In this document: in pieces, positions 18,139 to 26,316 of the stretch
Layout of the letters: every line of letters starts with the position of its first letter
Numbering within the stretch: position 1 is the first letter of the stretch
Origin: Serratia nevei
Lineage (GTDB): Bacteria > Pseudomonadota > Gammaproteobacteria > Enterobacterales > Enterobacteriaceae
Assembly: GCF_037948395.1 (NCBI RefSeq)
Contig: NZ_CP149940.1
Location: 1,488,001-1,552,000, forward strand
Length of the DNA: 64,000 nt
Direction: 5' to 3'
The notes under the pieces: model-generated
What the model saw: only the letters and a program-made list of their open reading frames with translations
What the model was told of the DNA's origin: nothing
Databases searched by the model: none
Program-made: the position numbers and the translations under genes

Positions 18139-18774
18139 TTATTCGAAATAGACGTCGGGATTATCGGCGAGGGACACGAAGCTCTTGGTGTTTCTGTCCA
18201 GCGTACGAATTTCGCCGCTTTCGATGTCGTACACCCAGCCGTGCAGGCGCAGCCCGCTGTTGCGCAGACCCACCGCAACAGAAGGGTGGGTTTTGATATT
18301 ATTTAGCTGGGCGATAACGTTCTCTTCCACCATAGCGTTAACTTTGTCTGTTTCGCTATTCCAGGTTTTCTTCTCGACCACCGCTTTGGCCGCATCCGCG
18401 TAGTGCAGCCAGTGGGCAACGGCAGGCATAGGGTCGAGGCATTGGCAGGACGCGATAGCCTTCATGGCGCCACAGTTCGAGTGGCCACAAATCACGATAT
18501 CAGTCACGCCCAGCGCCACCACCGCGTATTCGATAGTCGCAGAAACCCCACCCGGCTCCGGGCCAAAGGAAGGGACGATGTTACCGGCGTTGCGGATAAC
18601 GAACAGTTGCCCAGGCTCTTGCTGCGTCACCAGCTCGGGCACCAGGCGGCTGTCAGAACAGGAGATAAACAGCGCTTTAGGATTTTGGCTGGAGGCCAGG
18701 CTGCGAAAGAGTTCCTTACGCTGCGGGAAAATCTCTTTCTGGAAACTGAGGAAACCTTCAATAATATGTTGCAT
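18139..18774 (-). CDS. Beta-class carbonic anhydrase (CynT-like)
   Basis: 211 residues. It interconverts CO2 and bicarbonate. Zinc ligands and active-site residues are visible: CSDSR with C39 and D41, and ICGHSNCGA with H98 and C101. The sequence aligns best with E. coli CynT ([40 protein letters not shown] end) rather than Can. In E. coli cynT is in an operon with cyanase cynS; no cyanase lies next to it here, so it probably serves general bicarbonate supply. The ATG at 18774 fits the family start; the gene is followed by the shared terminator at 18086-18111. Confidence 0.93.
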   Translation of the reverse strand: MQHIIEGFLSFQKEIFPQRKELFRSLASSQNPKALFISCSDSRLVPELVTQQEPGQLFVIRNAGNIVPSFGPEPGGVSATIEYAVVALGVTDIVICGHSNCGAMKAIASCQCLDPMPAVAHWLHYADAAKAVVEKKTWNSETDKVNAMVEENVIAQLNNIKTHPSVAVGLRNSGLRLHGWVYDIESGEIRTLDRNTKSFVSLADNPDVYFE

Positions 18775-19155
18775 ACAACGCTCTCTGCATCTGTAGTCTG
18801 CGTAACATGATAATCATCCTCTCCCGTTAGTCCAGCAATGGGGTGGTAAAAAAATGTGTGCTCATCCCCCCTGTAAACCCCATTAAATACGGGGTTTCTA
18901 CCCGTTTTCGGCAGCATTGTCCGGTTCGTTTACGCGTGGAGTGCTGAAGAAGCAGACGGTAAGAAACCAGTTACCTTACTTATTCAAAGAATAAATATAT
19001 TTTATTTAGTCCATCATAAATAAAAATTTGTTCCGCAATAACGAGGGGAGACCATCAATTTTTCCGGGAGAATTATCCCAAACTATCAGGGCATTCCCGT
19101 ACAAGGTGGCTATTTATGCTAGGGTATGCTTTCACTTGTCAATGGAGCTGGCGAT
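18775..19155. other. Intergenic region, carbonic anhydrase to HExxH gene
   Basis: About 380 bp without a convincing gene. It becomes AT-rich from about 18960, marking the left border of the lower-GC island. It should hold the divergent promoters of the two flanking genes; TATTTATGCTAGGGT at about 19110 resembles a -10 region for the HExxH gene, but no matching -35 was assigned. Confidence 0.5.
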
Positions 19156-19695
19156 ATGATTACGGCTAAAGGAATGGCGCGAAAGCTCACCGTGGGTGAG
19201 ATAGGAATTGCCCAGATCATTTTTAAGAATGCTATCGATTACTCGAGGGTGAGTGTGCATAACGCGGGTTATTTCCCTTTTGGTTTGCAAAATGACAATA
19301 CGGCCGTTACACCGAACGGCGAAATTTATTTCACTCCAAAGAATTTTCGTGAAGATTATTCAAGAGAGAGCGCGGGTTTTCAACATTGGTTTATCCATGA
19401 AATGGCGCATGTTTGGCAGTATCAAATGAAGATGAATGTGTTGCTCAGAGGCACCATGAGCTGGGCGGCAACTTATGAATACTCTCTTCCCAACTATAAC
19501 ACTCTCGCTGATTACGGAATGGAGCAGCAGGCCTCCATCCTTGCCGACTACTTTTTACTTATTCGTTTTAGTCGAGAAGAGTGGCGTCGTAACAAACGGA
19601 TGGCTGGCTTGGAAGGGCCAGATCTTAAAACTCGCTATGAAACCGTGTTACGGTTGTTCATCCAAGAGCCGCGTAACCCTAAGGCAATGAAATGA
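19156..19695 (+). CDS. Small HExxH zincin-like protein, candidate secreted effector
   Basis: 179 residues with no signal peptide or membrane helix. FIHEMAHVWQYQ contains HExxH (HEMAH), the zinc-binding and catalytic motif of zincin peptidases; the following VWQYQ resembles DUF4157/vgr-related proteins found near Rhs and type VI secretion effectors. A later YGMEQQASILADYFLL could supply the third ligand. ATG 19156 has TGGAG 8 bases upstream; an earlier in-frame ATG at 19126 has no room for a ribosome site. The stop overlaps the start of the lipoprotein gene (ATGA), a toxin-immunity type coupling. Base composition is AT-richer than the neighbours, suggesting transfer. Function is inference only. 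Confidence 0.7.
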   Translation: MITAKGMARKLTVGEIGIAQIIFKNAIDYSRVSVHNAGYFPFGLQNDNTAVTPNGEIYFTPKNFREDYSRESAGFQHWFIHEMAHVWQYQMKMNVLLRGTMSWAATYEYSLPNYNTLADYGMEQQASILADYFLLIRFSREEWRRNKRMAGLEGPDLKTRYETVLRLFIQEPRNPKAMK

Positions 19696-20108
19696 AAAAA
19701 CTGACTTTTTTAGTGGCGTTGGTATTACTGAGCGGCTGTGTGCAGGAGCGTCCCTGGTTCTATCCGGCAAATGTCAGCGTTAAAAACAATCGCGTATGCA
19801 TTAGCGTGCCGGACGATATTGCCGGAAAACGCGAGCTGGTGGGCATCGGAATTTATCAACCGGGGGGCGGCGGGAAGGCGGAATGGTCCACTTCTGTTGC
19901 GCCAGGTCAGCAACCGATAGCGGTGATGCCAGGCGAATGCTTGGCGGTGGTTTTCGACGGGTTCCAGATTGGGCATAGCTATTCGGTTGAGATTGCGACG
20001 GTCGGCAATGCGTCAAATGAGGTGCCGCGCAAATATTGGACTGAATTTACATTGGTTGCTGACAAAGCGGACGGTAAAAAACCCGCTGTCGTACCCATTC
20101 AGCGCTAA
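19692..20108 (+). CDS. Periplasmic lipoprotein, candidate immunity protein for the HExxH protein
   Basis: 138 residues. The N-terminus MKKLTFLVALVLLSGC is a lipoprotein signal with lipobox LSGC (Cys-16); residue +2 is Val, so outer-membrane sorting is expected. The rest is a small predicted beta-rich periplasmic domain (VSVKNNRVCISVPDD, VGIGIYQPGG, SYSVEIATVG). It resembles lipoproteins annotated as putative type VI secretion immunity proteins. Its start is nested in the stop of the HExxH gene, so the two are made together. A bidirectional terminator follows. An immunity role is inferred from this context. Confidence 0.7.
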   Translation: MKKLTFLVALVLLSGCVQERPWFYPANVSVKNNRVCISVPDDIAGKRELVGIGIYQPGGGGKAEWSTSVAPGQQPIAVMPGECLAVVFDGFQIGHSYSVEIATVGNASNEVPRKYWTEFTLVADKADGKKPAVVPIQR

Positions 20109-20122
20109 TGCACTTGAACATA

Positions 20123-20158
20123 AAAAAGCCCGCCGGGGTGATAGCCGGCGGGCTTTTT
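20123..20158. terminator. Bidirectional terminator (lipoprotein / ybiJ-like)
   Basis: AAAAAGCCCGCCGG and CCGGCGGGCTTTTT form a 14-bp perfect stem with an 8-base loop, serving the convergent lipoprotein and YbiJ-like genes. Confidence 0.93.
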
Positions 20159-20175
20159 GACGTCTGGGGCGGTGA

Positions 20176-20436
20176 TTATTTGTAGATAACTGCGGTGGCG
20201 TGCATCAGGTTGTTACCGCTGGTGGAGGTGATGGTGAAGGCCTTGGCGCCTGCCGCATCGGCTTTGGCGGCCAGCTGCGACTTCAGGCTGCTCAGGTCGG
20301 TCGCGCCGCTGGCGACGATCACGCCGGCTTTTTCGAATTGGGCGGCATCCTGGGCGCTGACGTGCTCAGCGGCGAAAGTGGTGAAAGAAACGGTGGCCAG
20401 GGCGATAGCAGTAGCAAAAGTTTTGATGGTTTTCAT
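20176..20436 (-). CDS. YbiJ-like DUF1471 (BhsA/McbA/YhcN family) periplasmic protein
   Basis: 86 residues. Signal peptide MKTIKTFATAIALATVSFTTFA is followed by a single YdgH/BhsA-like domain (DAAQFEKAGVIVASGATDLSSL, AGAKAFTITSTSGNNLMHATAVIYK), the usual size for this family. Such proteins are stress-induced periplasmic factors that affect biofilm, copper or acid tolerance. The ATG at 20436 has AGGA at a suitable distance; an in-frame ATG at 20445 sits too close to it. Position between the ybiB and rlmF regions matches E. coli ybiJ, but assignment among paralogues (ybiJ, mcbA, bhsA) is not certain. Confidence 0.88.
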   Translation of the reverse strand: MKTIKTFATAIALATVSFTTFAAEHVSAQDAAQFEKAGVIVASGATDLSSLKSQLAAKADAAGAKAFTITSTSGNNLMHATAVIYK

Positions 20437-20566
20437 GTTCGTCATTCCTGTCAAAGTGAATTAGGGAGAAAGGGGGTTGCCTTTCGATGGGAAGATTATT
20501 GCGCAGTGACAGGCGGGATGAAATCGGAGAGTGTTGATGGTTTTGTTCAGATTTTTTGATTGTTTA

Positions 20567-20600
20567 CTCCCCCGTTCATCTTCTGCCTAAACGGGGGGAG
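20567..20600 (-). terminator. Hairpin after flavin reductase gene
   Basis: CTCCCCCGTT and AACGGGGGGAG pair around a 13-base loop just past the stop on the minus strand. There is no T-run directly after it, so it may be a weak or Rho-assisted terminator. Confidence 0.4.
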
Positions 20601-20604
20601 ACGA

Positions 20605-21234
20605 TCAGCGCGTCGGGCGCGCCAGATCGAAACGGTGCTGTTCGGAAATGCCATAGTAGGCGGTCGGGCCGCCGGCACGCAGGATAGGTTCGGCGGCGGC
20701 GGTCTGGTAGACGCCGTGTTCGTCCAGCAGCGCCGGATCGAGGTGCACCGCCACCACCTCGCCCAATACCAGCCAGGTTTCCACCTGTTCACCGGCGGCG
20801 GTTTGCAGCTGAATGCACTGGGTCAGGCGGCATTCGAAGTTCACCGGGCTTTCGGCCACGCGCTCGGCTTTGACCCGGCGCCCGGGCAGCGGCGTGACGC
20901 CGGCGAAGGCGAATTCATCCTCGCCGCGCGGCAGGTTGATGGCGCTGTTGTTCATCGCTTCCGCCAGCGGGCGCGTCGCCAGATTCCAAACGAACTCGCC
21001 GGTTTCCACGATATTCGCCACGCTGTCTTTCCAGCCGGTGCTGGCGAAACCGATGATGGGCGGGCGATAGTTGAAGCAGTTGAAAAAGCTGTAGGGCGCC
21101 AGATTGCGCAAGCCGGCGGCGCTGCGGGAGGAGATCCAGCCGATGGGGCGCGGGCCGACGATGGCGTTCAGCGGATCGTGCGGCAGGCCGTGGCCGGCGG
21201 CGGGTTCATAATAATAACGAGATTCACGGCTCAT
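20605..21234 (-). CDS. Flavin reductase family (flavoredoxin-like) protein
   Basis: 209 residues, FMN-binding split-barrel. Conserved: [51 protein letters not shown] and [10 protein letters not shown]. These proteins either reduce flavin with NAD(P)H or hold FMN for a partner oxygenase. No partner gene is adjacent. ATG 21234 is used because GGGTCCCCC precedes it and upstream codons in frame do not resemble the family. It is divergent from rlmF with a gap of about 120 bp. Confidence 0.88.
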   Translation of the reverse strand: MSRESRYYYEPAAGHGLPHDPLNAIVGPRPIGWISSRSAAGLRNLAPYSFFNCFNYRPPIIGFASTGWKDSVANIVETGEFVWNLATRPLAEAMNNSAINLPRGEDEFAFAGVTPLPGRRVKAERVAESPVNFECRLTQCIQLQTAAGEQVETWLVLGEVVAVHLDPALLDEHGVYQTAAAEPILRAGGPTAYYGISEQHRFDLARPTR

Positions 21235-21352
21235 GGGGGACCCTGTGGCAATCGATGAAGCTTTCATTGTGCCGGGTTTCCCGCCGCTGCGCCATTGCGG
21301 GCCGGATGTGTTATCTTACGCGTCGGAAATACCTTCAAGAGAGCCCGTCACG

Positions 21353-22318
21353 GTGGAAAAAAAGAAAACCTTCCCGCAGCAGAAAAGCGGCCTGCATCCG
21401 CGCAACCGTCATCGTTCGCGCTACGACTTCCCGGCGCTGATCGCCAGCTGCCCGGCGCTGGCGCCGTTCGTGAAGCCGAACGCCTGGGGCGATGTCTCGG
21501 TGGACTTCGCCGATCCGGCGGCGGTGAAAATGCTCAACCGTGCGTTGTTGCAACACTTTTACGGCATTGAACACTGGGATATTCCGGCGGACTACCTGTG
21601 CCCGCCGATCCCCGGCCGCGCCGATTATCTGCACCACCTGGCGGATCTGCTGGCGACCAGCAACGGCGGTGAGATCCCGCGCGGCAAGGGTGTGGCGATC
21701 CTCGACGTCGGCGTCGGCGCCAACTGCATCTACCCGATCGTCGGCCTGCGCGAATACGGCTGGCGTTTCACCGGGTCTGAAATCGATCCGGTGTCGCTCA
21801 ACTCGGCCAAGATGATCGTCGAGATGAACCCGACGCTGCGTAACAGCGTGCGCCTGCGGCTGCAAAAACAGCCTGAGCTGATTTTTAGCGGCATCATCGG
21901 CGCGGCCGAGAAATTCGACGCCACCCTGTGCAACCCGCCGTTCCATGCGTCCGAGCAGGAAGCGCGCGCCAGCACCCGCCGCAAGCTGCACAAATTGGGC
22001 AAAGGGGAAGTGGCCGCCAAGCCGGTGCAAAACTTCGGCGGCAAGAACAACGAGCTGTGGTGTGAAGGCGGCGAAGAAGCCTTTGTGCGCAAGATGGTGG
22101 AAGAGAGCGTCGGCAAGGCCAATAACTGCCTGTGGTTCACTTCGCTCATCTCGAAAAACACCACGCTGCCGGCCATCTACCATGCGCTGAAGGTGGCGGG
22201 CGCGGCCGAGGTGCGCACCATCGAGATGGCGCAAGGGCAGAAGATCAGCCGCTTCGTCGCCTGGACCTTCCACGACGCCGAGCAACAGGCCGCCTGGGCA
22301 GCCGAACGCTGGCGCTAA
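21353..22318 (+). CDS. rlmF: 23S rRNA (adenine-1618-N6)-methyltransferase RlmF
   Basis: 321 residues. Core sequence matches E. coli RlmF (YbiN): [36 protein letters not shown]-binding [13 protein letters not shown], catalytic NPPF, and the near-identical ELWCEGGE and [16 protein letters not shown]. It methylates A1618 in 23S rRNA using S-adenosylmethionine. A GTG at 21353 gives a start near the family's; the ribosome site is weak (AGAGAG about 13 bases upstream). The ORF is open further upstream to 21233 but that stretch has no family similarity. Conserved position between ybiJ and ybiO as in E. coli. Confidence 0.95.
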   Translation: MEKKKTFPQQKSGLHPRNRHRSRYDFPALIASCPALAPFVKPNAWGDVSVDFADPAAVKMLNRALLQHFYGIEHWDIPADYLCPPIPGRADYLHHLADLLATSNGGEIPRGKGVAILDVGVGANCIYPIVGLREYGWRFTGSEIDPVSLNSAKMIVEMNPTLRNSVRLRLQKQPELIFSGIIGAAEKFDATLCNPPFHASEQEARASTRRKLHKLGKGEVAAKPVQNFGGKNNELWCEGGEEAFVRKMVEESVGKANNCLWFTSLISKNTTLPAIYHALKVAGAAEVRTIEMAQGQKISRFVAWTFHDAEQQAAWAAERWR

Positions 22319-22325
22319 CCCTTCC

Positions 22326-22349
22326 GGCGCCGGTTATCCTGCCGGCGCC
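22326..22349 (+). terminator. GC hairpin after rlmF
   Basis: GGCGCCGG, loop TTATCCTG, CCGGCGCC directly after the rlmF stop. It is followed by GACAAAAAT rather than T residues, so it could be a terminator or only an RNA-stabilising hairpin. The rest of the 295-bp gap to the next gene is AT-rich with no other feature seen. Confidence 0.45.
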
Positions 22350-22613
22350 GACAAAAATCCGCATTTTACCTTTCAATTTTCATCACTTACGTTATTCTCA
22401 ATACGGGTTTGGTAATAAAAATCTTAGGCTGTTGGTTTATTTAAATTCTAATAATTACTTTACTGAATAAATAAATTTAATCCGGTTAATAGCAATAACC
22501 AGAAGGAACGGCGCTGCCCGTTCCTTCCGCGATGGCACGTCTGCGTGTGGGCGCGGCATGTGGCCAGGCAAAAATAAGAAAAGCGCCATCATCTGCCACA
22601 AGGACTACACCTT

Positions 22614-23918
22614 ATGCTGTTACGATTCAGTCAGTTAACTACCCACAAAGGCGCCGAGCTGAGCGCGATAGAACACGCCGTTCCGATGATCGTCTTCTCG
22701 CCCGACGGCACGGTATTGCGCGCCAACGATCTTTTCCTCAGCACGCTGGGATTTCAACGCGATGATGTGATTGGCCGGCATCACCGTATTTTCTGCGATC
22801 CGAACTATGTCGCCAGCCCGTTATATCGCAAGCATTGGGAGACGCTGAATAAGGGGCAACCCATCACGGACACCATAAAGCGCATCGCGAAAAACGGCGA
22901 GGCGGTATGGCTGCAGGGCACCTACGCGCCGGTGCTGAATAAACAGGGTAAGGTGGTGGAAATCGTCAAGATCGCCAGCGAAGTGACCGAGCGAGTGACC
23001 CAGGCGCAGGAACACCGCAGCCTGCTGGCGGCGCTGAATCGATCGATGGCGATGATCGCTTTCACGCCGCAGGGCACCATTGTCAGCGCCAACGACAATA
23101 TGCTGGCGCTGATGGGCTATCGGCTGGAAGAGGCGTGCGGGCAGTCGCATGCGGTGCTGTGCCCGCCGGCGTTCGCCGCTTCCGACGATTATCGGCGGCA
23201 TTGGCAGCGCCTGGCGCGCGGCGAGTTCATCACCGGGCGTTTTGAGCGCCTCAACCGGCGCGGCGAACGGGTATGGCTGGAGGCCAGTTATAATCCGATC
23301 CTCGACAACGAAGGCCAGGTGGTGAAAGTGGTGAAGATTGCCCAGGACATCACCCGGCTGATGCAACAGCAGCAGCATGAAGAAGAGATGGTGCGCAACG
23401 CGCATCATCTGTCGCTCGATACCGATCGGCAGGCGGCGCAGGGCGCGATCATCGTGCAGCAGGCGGTGAAAGGCATGCAGCAGGTCGAAGCGGCGGCGCG
23501 CGAAACCTCGGACGTGGTCACCGAGCTTGGTAAGTGTTCTCAGCAGATCGGCACCATCGTCGAAGCCATTCGTAAAATCGCCTCCCAAACCAACCTGCTG
23601 GCGATTAACGCCTCGATCGAAGCCGCCCATGCCGGTGAGCACGGGCGCGGTTTTGCGGTGGTCGCCAACGAAGTGCGCACGCTGGCGGAACAGTCGCGCA
23701 AGGCGGCGACCGAGATCGAACGCATGACCAAGTCCATTCAGCAAGGCGTGGCGGCGGCGATTGCCGGCATGGCAACCTGCGTAGAGCAGGCCGGCGGCGG
23801 CGTGGCGCTGACCCACGATGCCGGGGAAGTGATCAACCAGGTCAACATCGGCATGCACGACGTCGTGAAACTGATGCAGGCGTTTACGTCGGTGAAGCAG
23901 GGCGACGCGCTGCACTGA
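22614..23918 (+). CDS. Soluble PAS-PAS methyl-accepting chemotaxis protein (BdlA-like)
   Basis: 434 residues with no membrane helix. Two tandem PAS domains (about 15-130 and 135-255), each with the same pattern ([50 protein letters not shown]) and a PAC end ([20 protein letters not shown]), are followed by a short MCP signalling domain including the hairpin [39 protein letters not shown]. This architecture and length match Pseudomonas BdlA, a biofilm-dispersion sensor acting on c-di-GMP rather than on classic chemotaxis. No methylation partner or GGDEF/EAL gene is next to it. Redox or haem/flavin binding by the PAS domains is possible. A hairpin terminator follows. Confidence 0.9.
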   Translation: MLLRFSQLTTHKGAELSAIEHAVPMIVFSPDGTVLRANDLFLSTLGFQRDDVIGRHHRIFCDPNYVASPLYRKHWETLNKGQPITDTIKRIAKNGEAVWLQGTYAPVLNKQGKVVEIVKIASEVTERVTQAQEHRSLLAALNRSMAMIAFTPQGTIVSANDNMLALMGYRLEEACGQSHAVLCPPAFAASDDYRRHWQRLARGEFITGRFERLNRRGERVWLEASYNPILDNEGQVVKVVKIAQDITRLMQQQQHEEEMVRNAHHLSLDTDRQAAQGAIIVQQAVKGMQQVEAAARETSDVVTELGKCSQQIGTIVEAIRKIASQTNLLAINASIEAAHAGEHGRGFAVVANEVRTLAEQSRKAATEIERMTKSIQQGVAAAIAGMATCVEQAGGGVALTHDAGEVINQVNIGMHDVVKLMQAFTSVKQGDALH

Positions 23919-23929
23919 GTTTTCACCAC

Positions 23930-23961
23930 GCCGCCCGCCGAAAACGGGGGCGGCATTTTTA
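23930..23961 (+). terminator. Terminator after the PAS-MCP gene
   Basis: GCCGCCC and GGGCGGC form a stem followed by ATTTTTAT, 12 bp after the stop. Confidence 0.75.
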
Positions 23962-24028
23962 TCTTCCCGCCGATTCACACGCCGTTGAGCCGCGGTTCAA
24001 TTTTACCGGCCTATGCTATCCTTAAATG

Positions 24029-24046
24029 TGAACGAACGTTCGTTCA
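24029..24046. promoter_or_regulatory. Perfect 18-bp palindrome, TetR-type operator
   Basis: TGAACGAACGTTCGTTCA is a perfect palindrome 55 bp before the TetR gene start, in an AT-rich promoter-like context. TetR regulators commonly bind such sites, so autoregulation of the operon is likely. Confidence 0.75.
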
Positions 24047-24101
24047 TTAATATTTATTCGATGGCGCCAGGCGCCCCCCTTCACCGTTTCGGGAGTTGTC
24101 G

Positions 24102-24671
24102 ATGGGAAATCGAGAAAAGATTGTCAAGGCCGCGCTGCACAGCTTTACCCATAAGGGATTTCACCAGACCAGCATGCGGGATATCGCGCAGGCGGCGGGC
24201 GTCAGCGTCGGCAACCTCTATAACCACTTTACCGGCAAGGAGGCGTTGATCGGCGAGATTGCGCTGCTGGAAAACGGCGTATTCACCGAGTTTGCCGCCG
24301 GATTGCGGGCCGAGAGAAAGCGGCCGAAGCAGGCGCTGTCGGCCTTTTTTACCGCCTATCACGCTTTTGTCGCTGAGCCGGCCAATGTGCAGCTGTCGGC
24401 GGAGATCGTGGCGGAGGTGGCGCGCAACCCGGCGTTGGCCGAGCCGTTCGGCGCTAACCAGCGGCAGCTGATTGAGGCGCTGGCGACGGTTATCGCCGAG
24501 GCTCAGCAAACCGGTGAGATTGCACCGGCGATAGCGCCGTTACCGCTTGCGCAGCTGGTGTTGGACGTGATCGAAAGTCAGGCCTGGCGGCAGGCGATCT
24601 TTGCGTCGTCCGCGCCGGAGGAGACCACGCCGGTGCGGCTGTTGGAACAGCTGCTCTACCGGCATCCCTAG
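24102..24671 (+). CDS. TetR family transcriptional regulator
   Basis: 189 residues. N-terminal helix-turn-helix: KIVKAALHSFTHKGFHQTSMRDIAQAAGVSVGNLYNHFTGKEALI, a textbook TetR DNA-binding domain at about 5-50; the rest is the helical ligand-binding domain. ATG 24102 has GGGAG at good spacing; a TTG two codons earlier is less likely. The 18-bp palindrome upstream is its probable operator. Two genes follow on the same strand with short gaps (GNAT acetyltransferase, then alpha/beta hydrolase overlapping it), making a three-gene operon likely to be derepressed by an unknown small ligand. Confidence 0.93.
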   Translation: MGNREKIVKAALHSFTHKGFHQTSMRDIAQAAGVSVGNLYNHFTGKEALIGEIALLENGVFTEFAAGLRAERKRPKQALSAFFTAYHAFVAEPANVQLSAEIVAEVARNPALAEPFGANQRQLIEALATVIAEAQQTGEIAPAIAPLPLAQLVLDVIESQAWRQAIFASSAPEETTPVRLLEQLLYRHP

Positions 24672-24682
24672 TCGAGGTGGAT

Positions 24683-25321
24683 ATGCTGCACATTGAGCCG
24701 TACCACGATGCTGACCGCCTGCAAACGGCGGCGCTGATCTACGCTGCGTTCTGCGACAAGTTCCAGCGCGCGCGCCGTCTGAGCCCCCGCCTTCAGTGGC
24801 GTCTGTTCTATCGGCTGTGGCGTTGGAAGCAAGGCGGCAGCCGGGAGCGCAGCTTCGTGGTGAAGCAGGATGAACAGGTGGTGGCGGCCTTTGCCCTCAA
24901 TGCGGCCGCTGGCGAGAACAACGCCGGGCGGCGTCCGCATGCCTTGCCGATTTGGCGGCTGTGCCGCCGCTATGGTTGGCTGAACGTTTGGCGCATGTAT
25001 CTGCAAATGGCGGTGTTGCGGCACACCCCGGCGGCCGATGAACTGTATCTCTCTTACCTGGCGGTGGCCGAGAATCAGCGCGGCAAAGGGGTGGGCAAGC
25101 GGCTGCTGCAGTGGATGAACGACTACGCTGCCGGGCAGGGTTCGGGGCGGCGCCTGAGCCTGCACGTCAGCCGGCGCAACGTGGATGCGCTGCGCCTGTA
25201 TCGGCGCTGTGGTTTTCAGGTGCGGCGAGAAGAGCATTACGCTGCGTTGGGATGGCTGTTCGGTCAGGCCGACTGGGTGTTGATGGAGAGACTCTGCGGG
25301 GAGGCGACGTGCGCAAAATAG
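24683..25321 (+). CDS. GNAT family N-acetyltransferase
   Basis: 212 residues. The acetyl-CoA-binding motif A is clear: LAVAENQRGKGVGKRLLQW (Q/RxxGxG/A), followed by SLHVSRRNVDALRLYRRCGF (motif B). A Cys- and Arg-rich N-terminal region (about 1-90) is not recognised. It begins 11 bp after the TetR stop with GAGG just upstream; its 3' end overlaps the next gene by 13 bp. Substrate unknown; a detoxifying acetylation fits the operon. Confidence 0.88.
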   Translation: MLHIEPYHDADRLQTAALIYAAFCDKFQRARRLSPRLQWRLFYRLWRWKQGGSRERSFVVKQDEQVVAAFALNAAAGENNAGRRPHALPIWRLCRRYGWLNVWRMYLQMAVLRHTPAADELYLSYLAVAENQRGKGVGKRLLQWMNDYAAGQGSGRRLSLHVSRRNVDALRLYRRCGFQVRREEHYAALGWLFGQADWVLMERLCGEATCAK

Positions 25322-26316
25322 GACTGTGCAGTGTGGTGCTGTTTCTGCTGGCGCTCGGGTGGGTCATTTTCGTCAACGACTTTCGCTTCGTCACCGAACC
25401 GATCACGGTGATCGCCGGCGGCAACCGGCTGACCGGCACGCTGGTGTTGCCGCAGCATGCGCCGGTCAAGCCCGGCGTGGTGGTGTTCGTGCACGGCGAT
25501 GGGCCGGCTAACGCCAGCCGCGACGAAGGCTATTTCGGCATTTGGGAGGCGATGGCGCAGCAGGGCTACGCGGTTTTATCCTTCGATAAGCCGGGCGTTG
25601 GCGGCTCGGGCGGCAACTGGCTGCATCAGACCATGGCGGATCGTGCGCGGGAAACCGCCGATATCATCGACTGGGCCCGGCGAGACGGGCGCTTCGATGC
25701 GCGCTGCGTGGGGCTATGGGGCACCAGCCAGGCGGGGTGGGTGATGCCGGAGGTGGCGCGTTTACGCCCCGATATCGCCTTCACGCTGGCGCTGGCGCCG
25801 GCGATCAACTGGCTGCGGCAGGGGCGTTACAACACCCGCGCGGCGATGGCGGCGGCGGGGGAAGATGAAGCGAAAATCCAGGCGCGCGAAGCGCACTGGC
25901 GCCATATCCAGACGCTGCTCGAGCAACCGGACGGCTACGCGCAGTACCGCCGCGAGTATGGCTCCGCCGCATTGAGCGCCGACCGCTGGCGCTTTATCCG
26001 CGCCAACATGGCCAGCGACGCGACGGCGGGATTGCGGAATTTCAACACGCCGGTGCACCTGATCCTGGGCGGGCGCGACGTCAACGTGGACGCGGACGAA
26101 ACCGAGCGCGTGTATCGGCAAACGATCCCGGCCTCGCTGCTGACGGTAACGCGCATCGACGAAGCCGACCACGTGATGATCAAACCGCTGTTCGCCCGCC
26201 ATCCGTGGCTGATCAACGTGGTGGGCCTGTTTGCGCCGCGCTCGGTGCAATACGACGCCTACCGACAGGACGTGGCGGCCTTCCTGGCCGCTCAGCCCTG
26301 CGGGCGCGGGCGCTAA
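25309..26316 (+). CDS. Alpha/beta hydrolase with N-terminal membrane anchor or signal
   Basis: 335 residues. The N-terminal RKIGLCSVVLFLLALGWVIFV is a signal anchor or uncleaved signal peptide. The hydrolase core has VVVFVHGDGPAN (oxyanion region), LWGTSQAGW (GxSxG nucleophile), GGRDVNVDADE (acid) and DEADHVMIK (His): a complete Ser-Asp-His set. The GTG at 25309 is chosen because GGGGAGG lies immediately upstream and it begins just before the hydrophobic segment. It overlaps the end of the GNAT gene and closes the TetR operon; its own end overlaps the convergent ybiO stop. A periplasmic esterase or peptidase-type acyl hydrolase is likely; the substrate is unknown. Confidence 0.88.
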   Translation: MRKIGLCSVVLFLLALGWVIFVNDFRFVTEPITVIAGGNRLTGTLVLPQHAPVKPGVVVFVHGDGPANASRDEGYFGIWEAMAQQGYAVLSFDKPGVGGSGGNWLHQTMADRARETADIIDWARRDGRFDARCVGLWGTSQAGWVMPEVARLRPDIAFTLALAPAINWLRQGRYNTRAAMAAAGEDEAKIQAREAHWRHIQTLLEQPDGYAQYRREYGSAALSADRWRFIRANMASDATAGLRNFNTPVHLILGGRDVNVDADETERVYRQTIPASLLTVTRIDEADHVMIKPLFARHPWLINVVGLFAPRSVQYDAYRQDVAAFLAAQPCGRGR

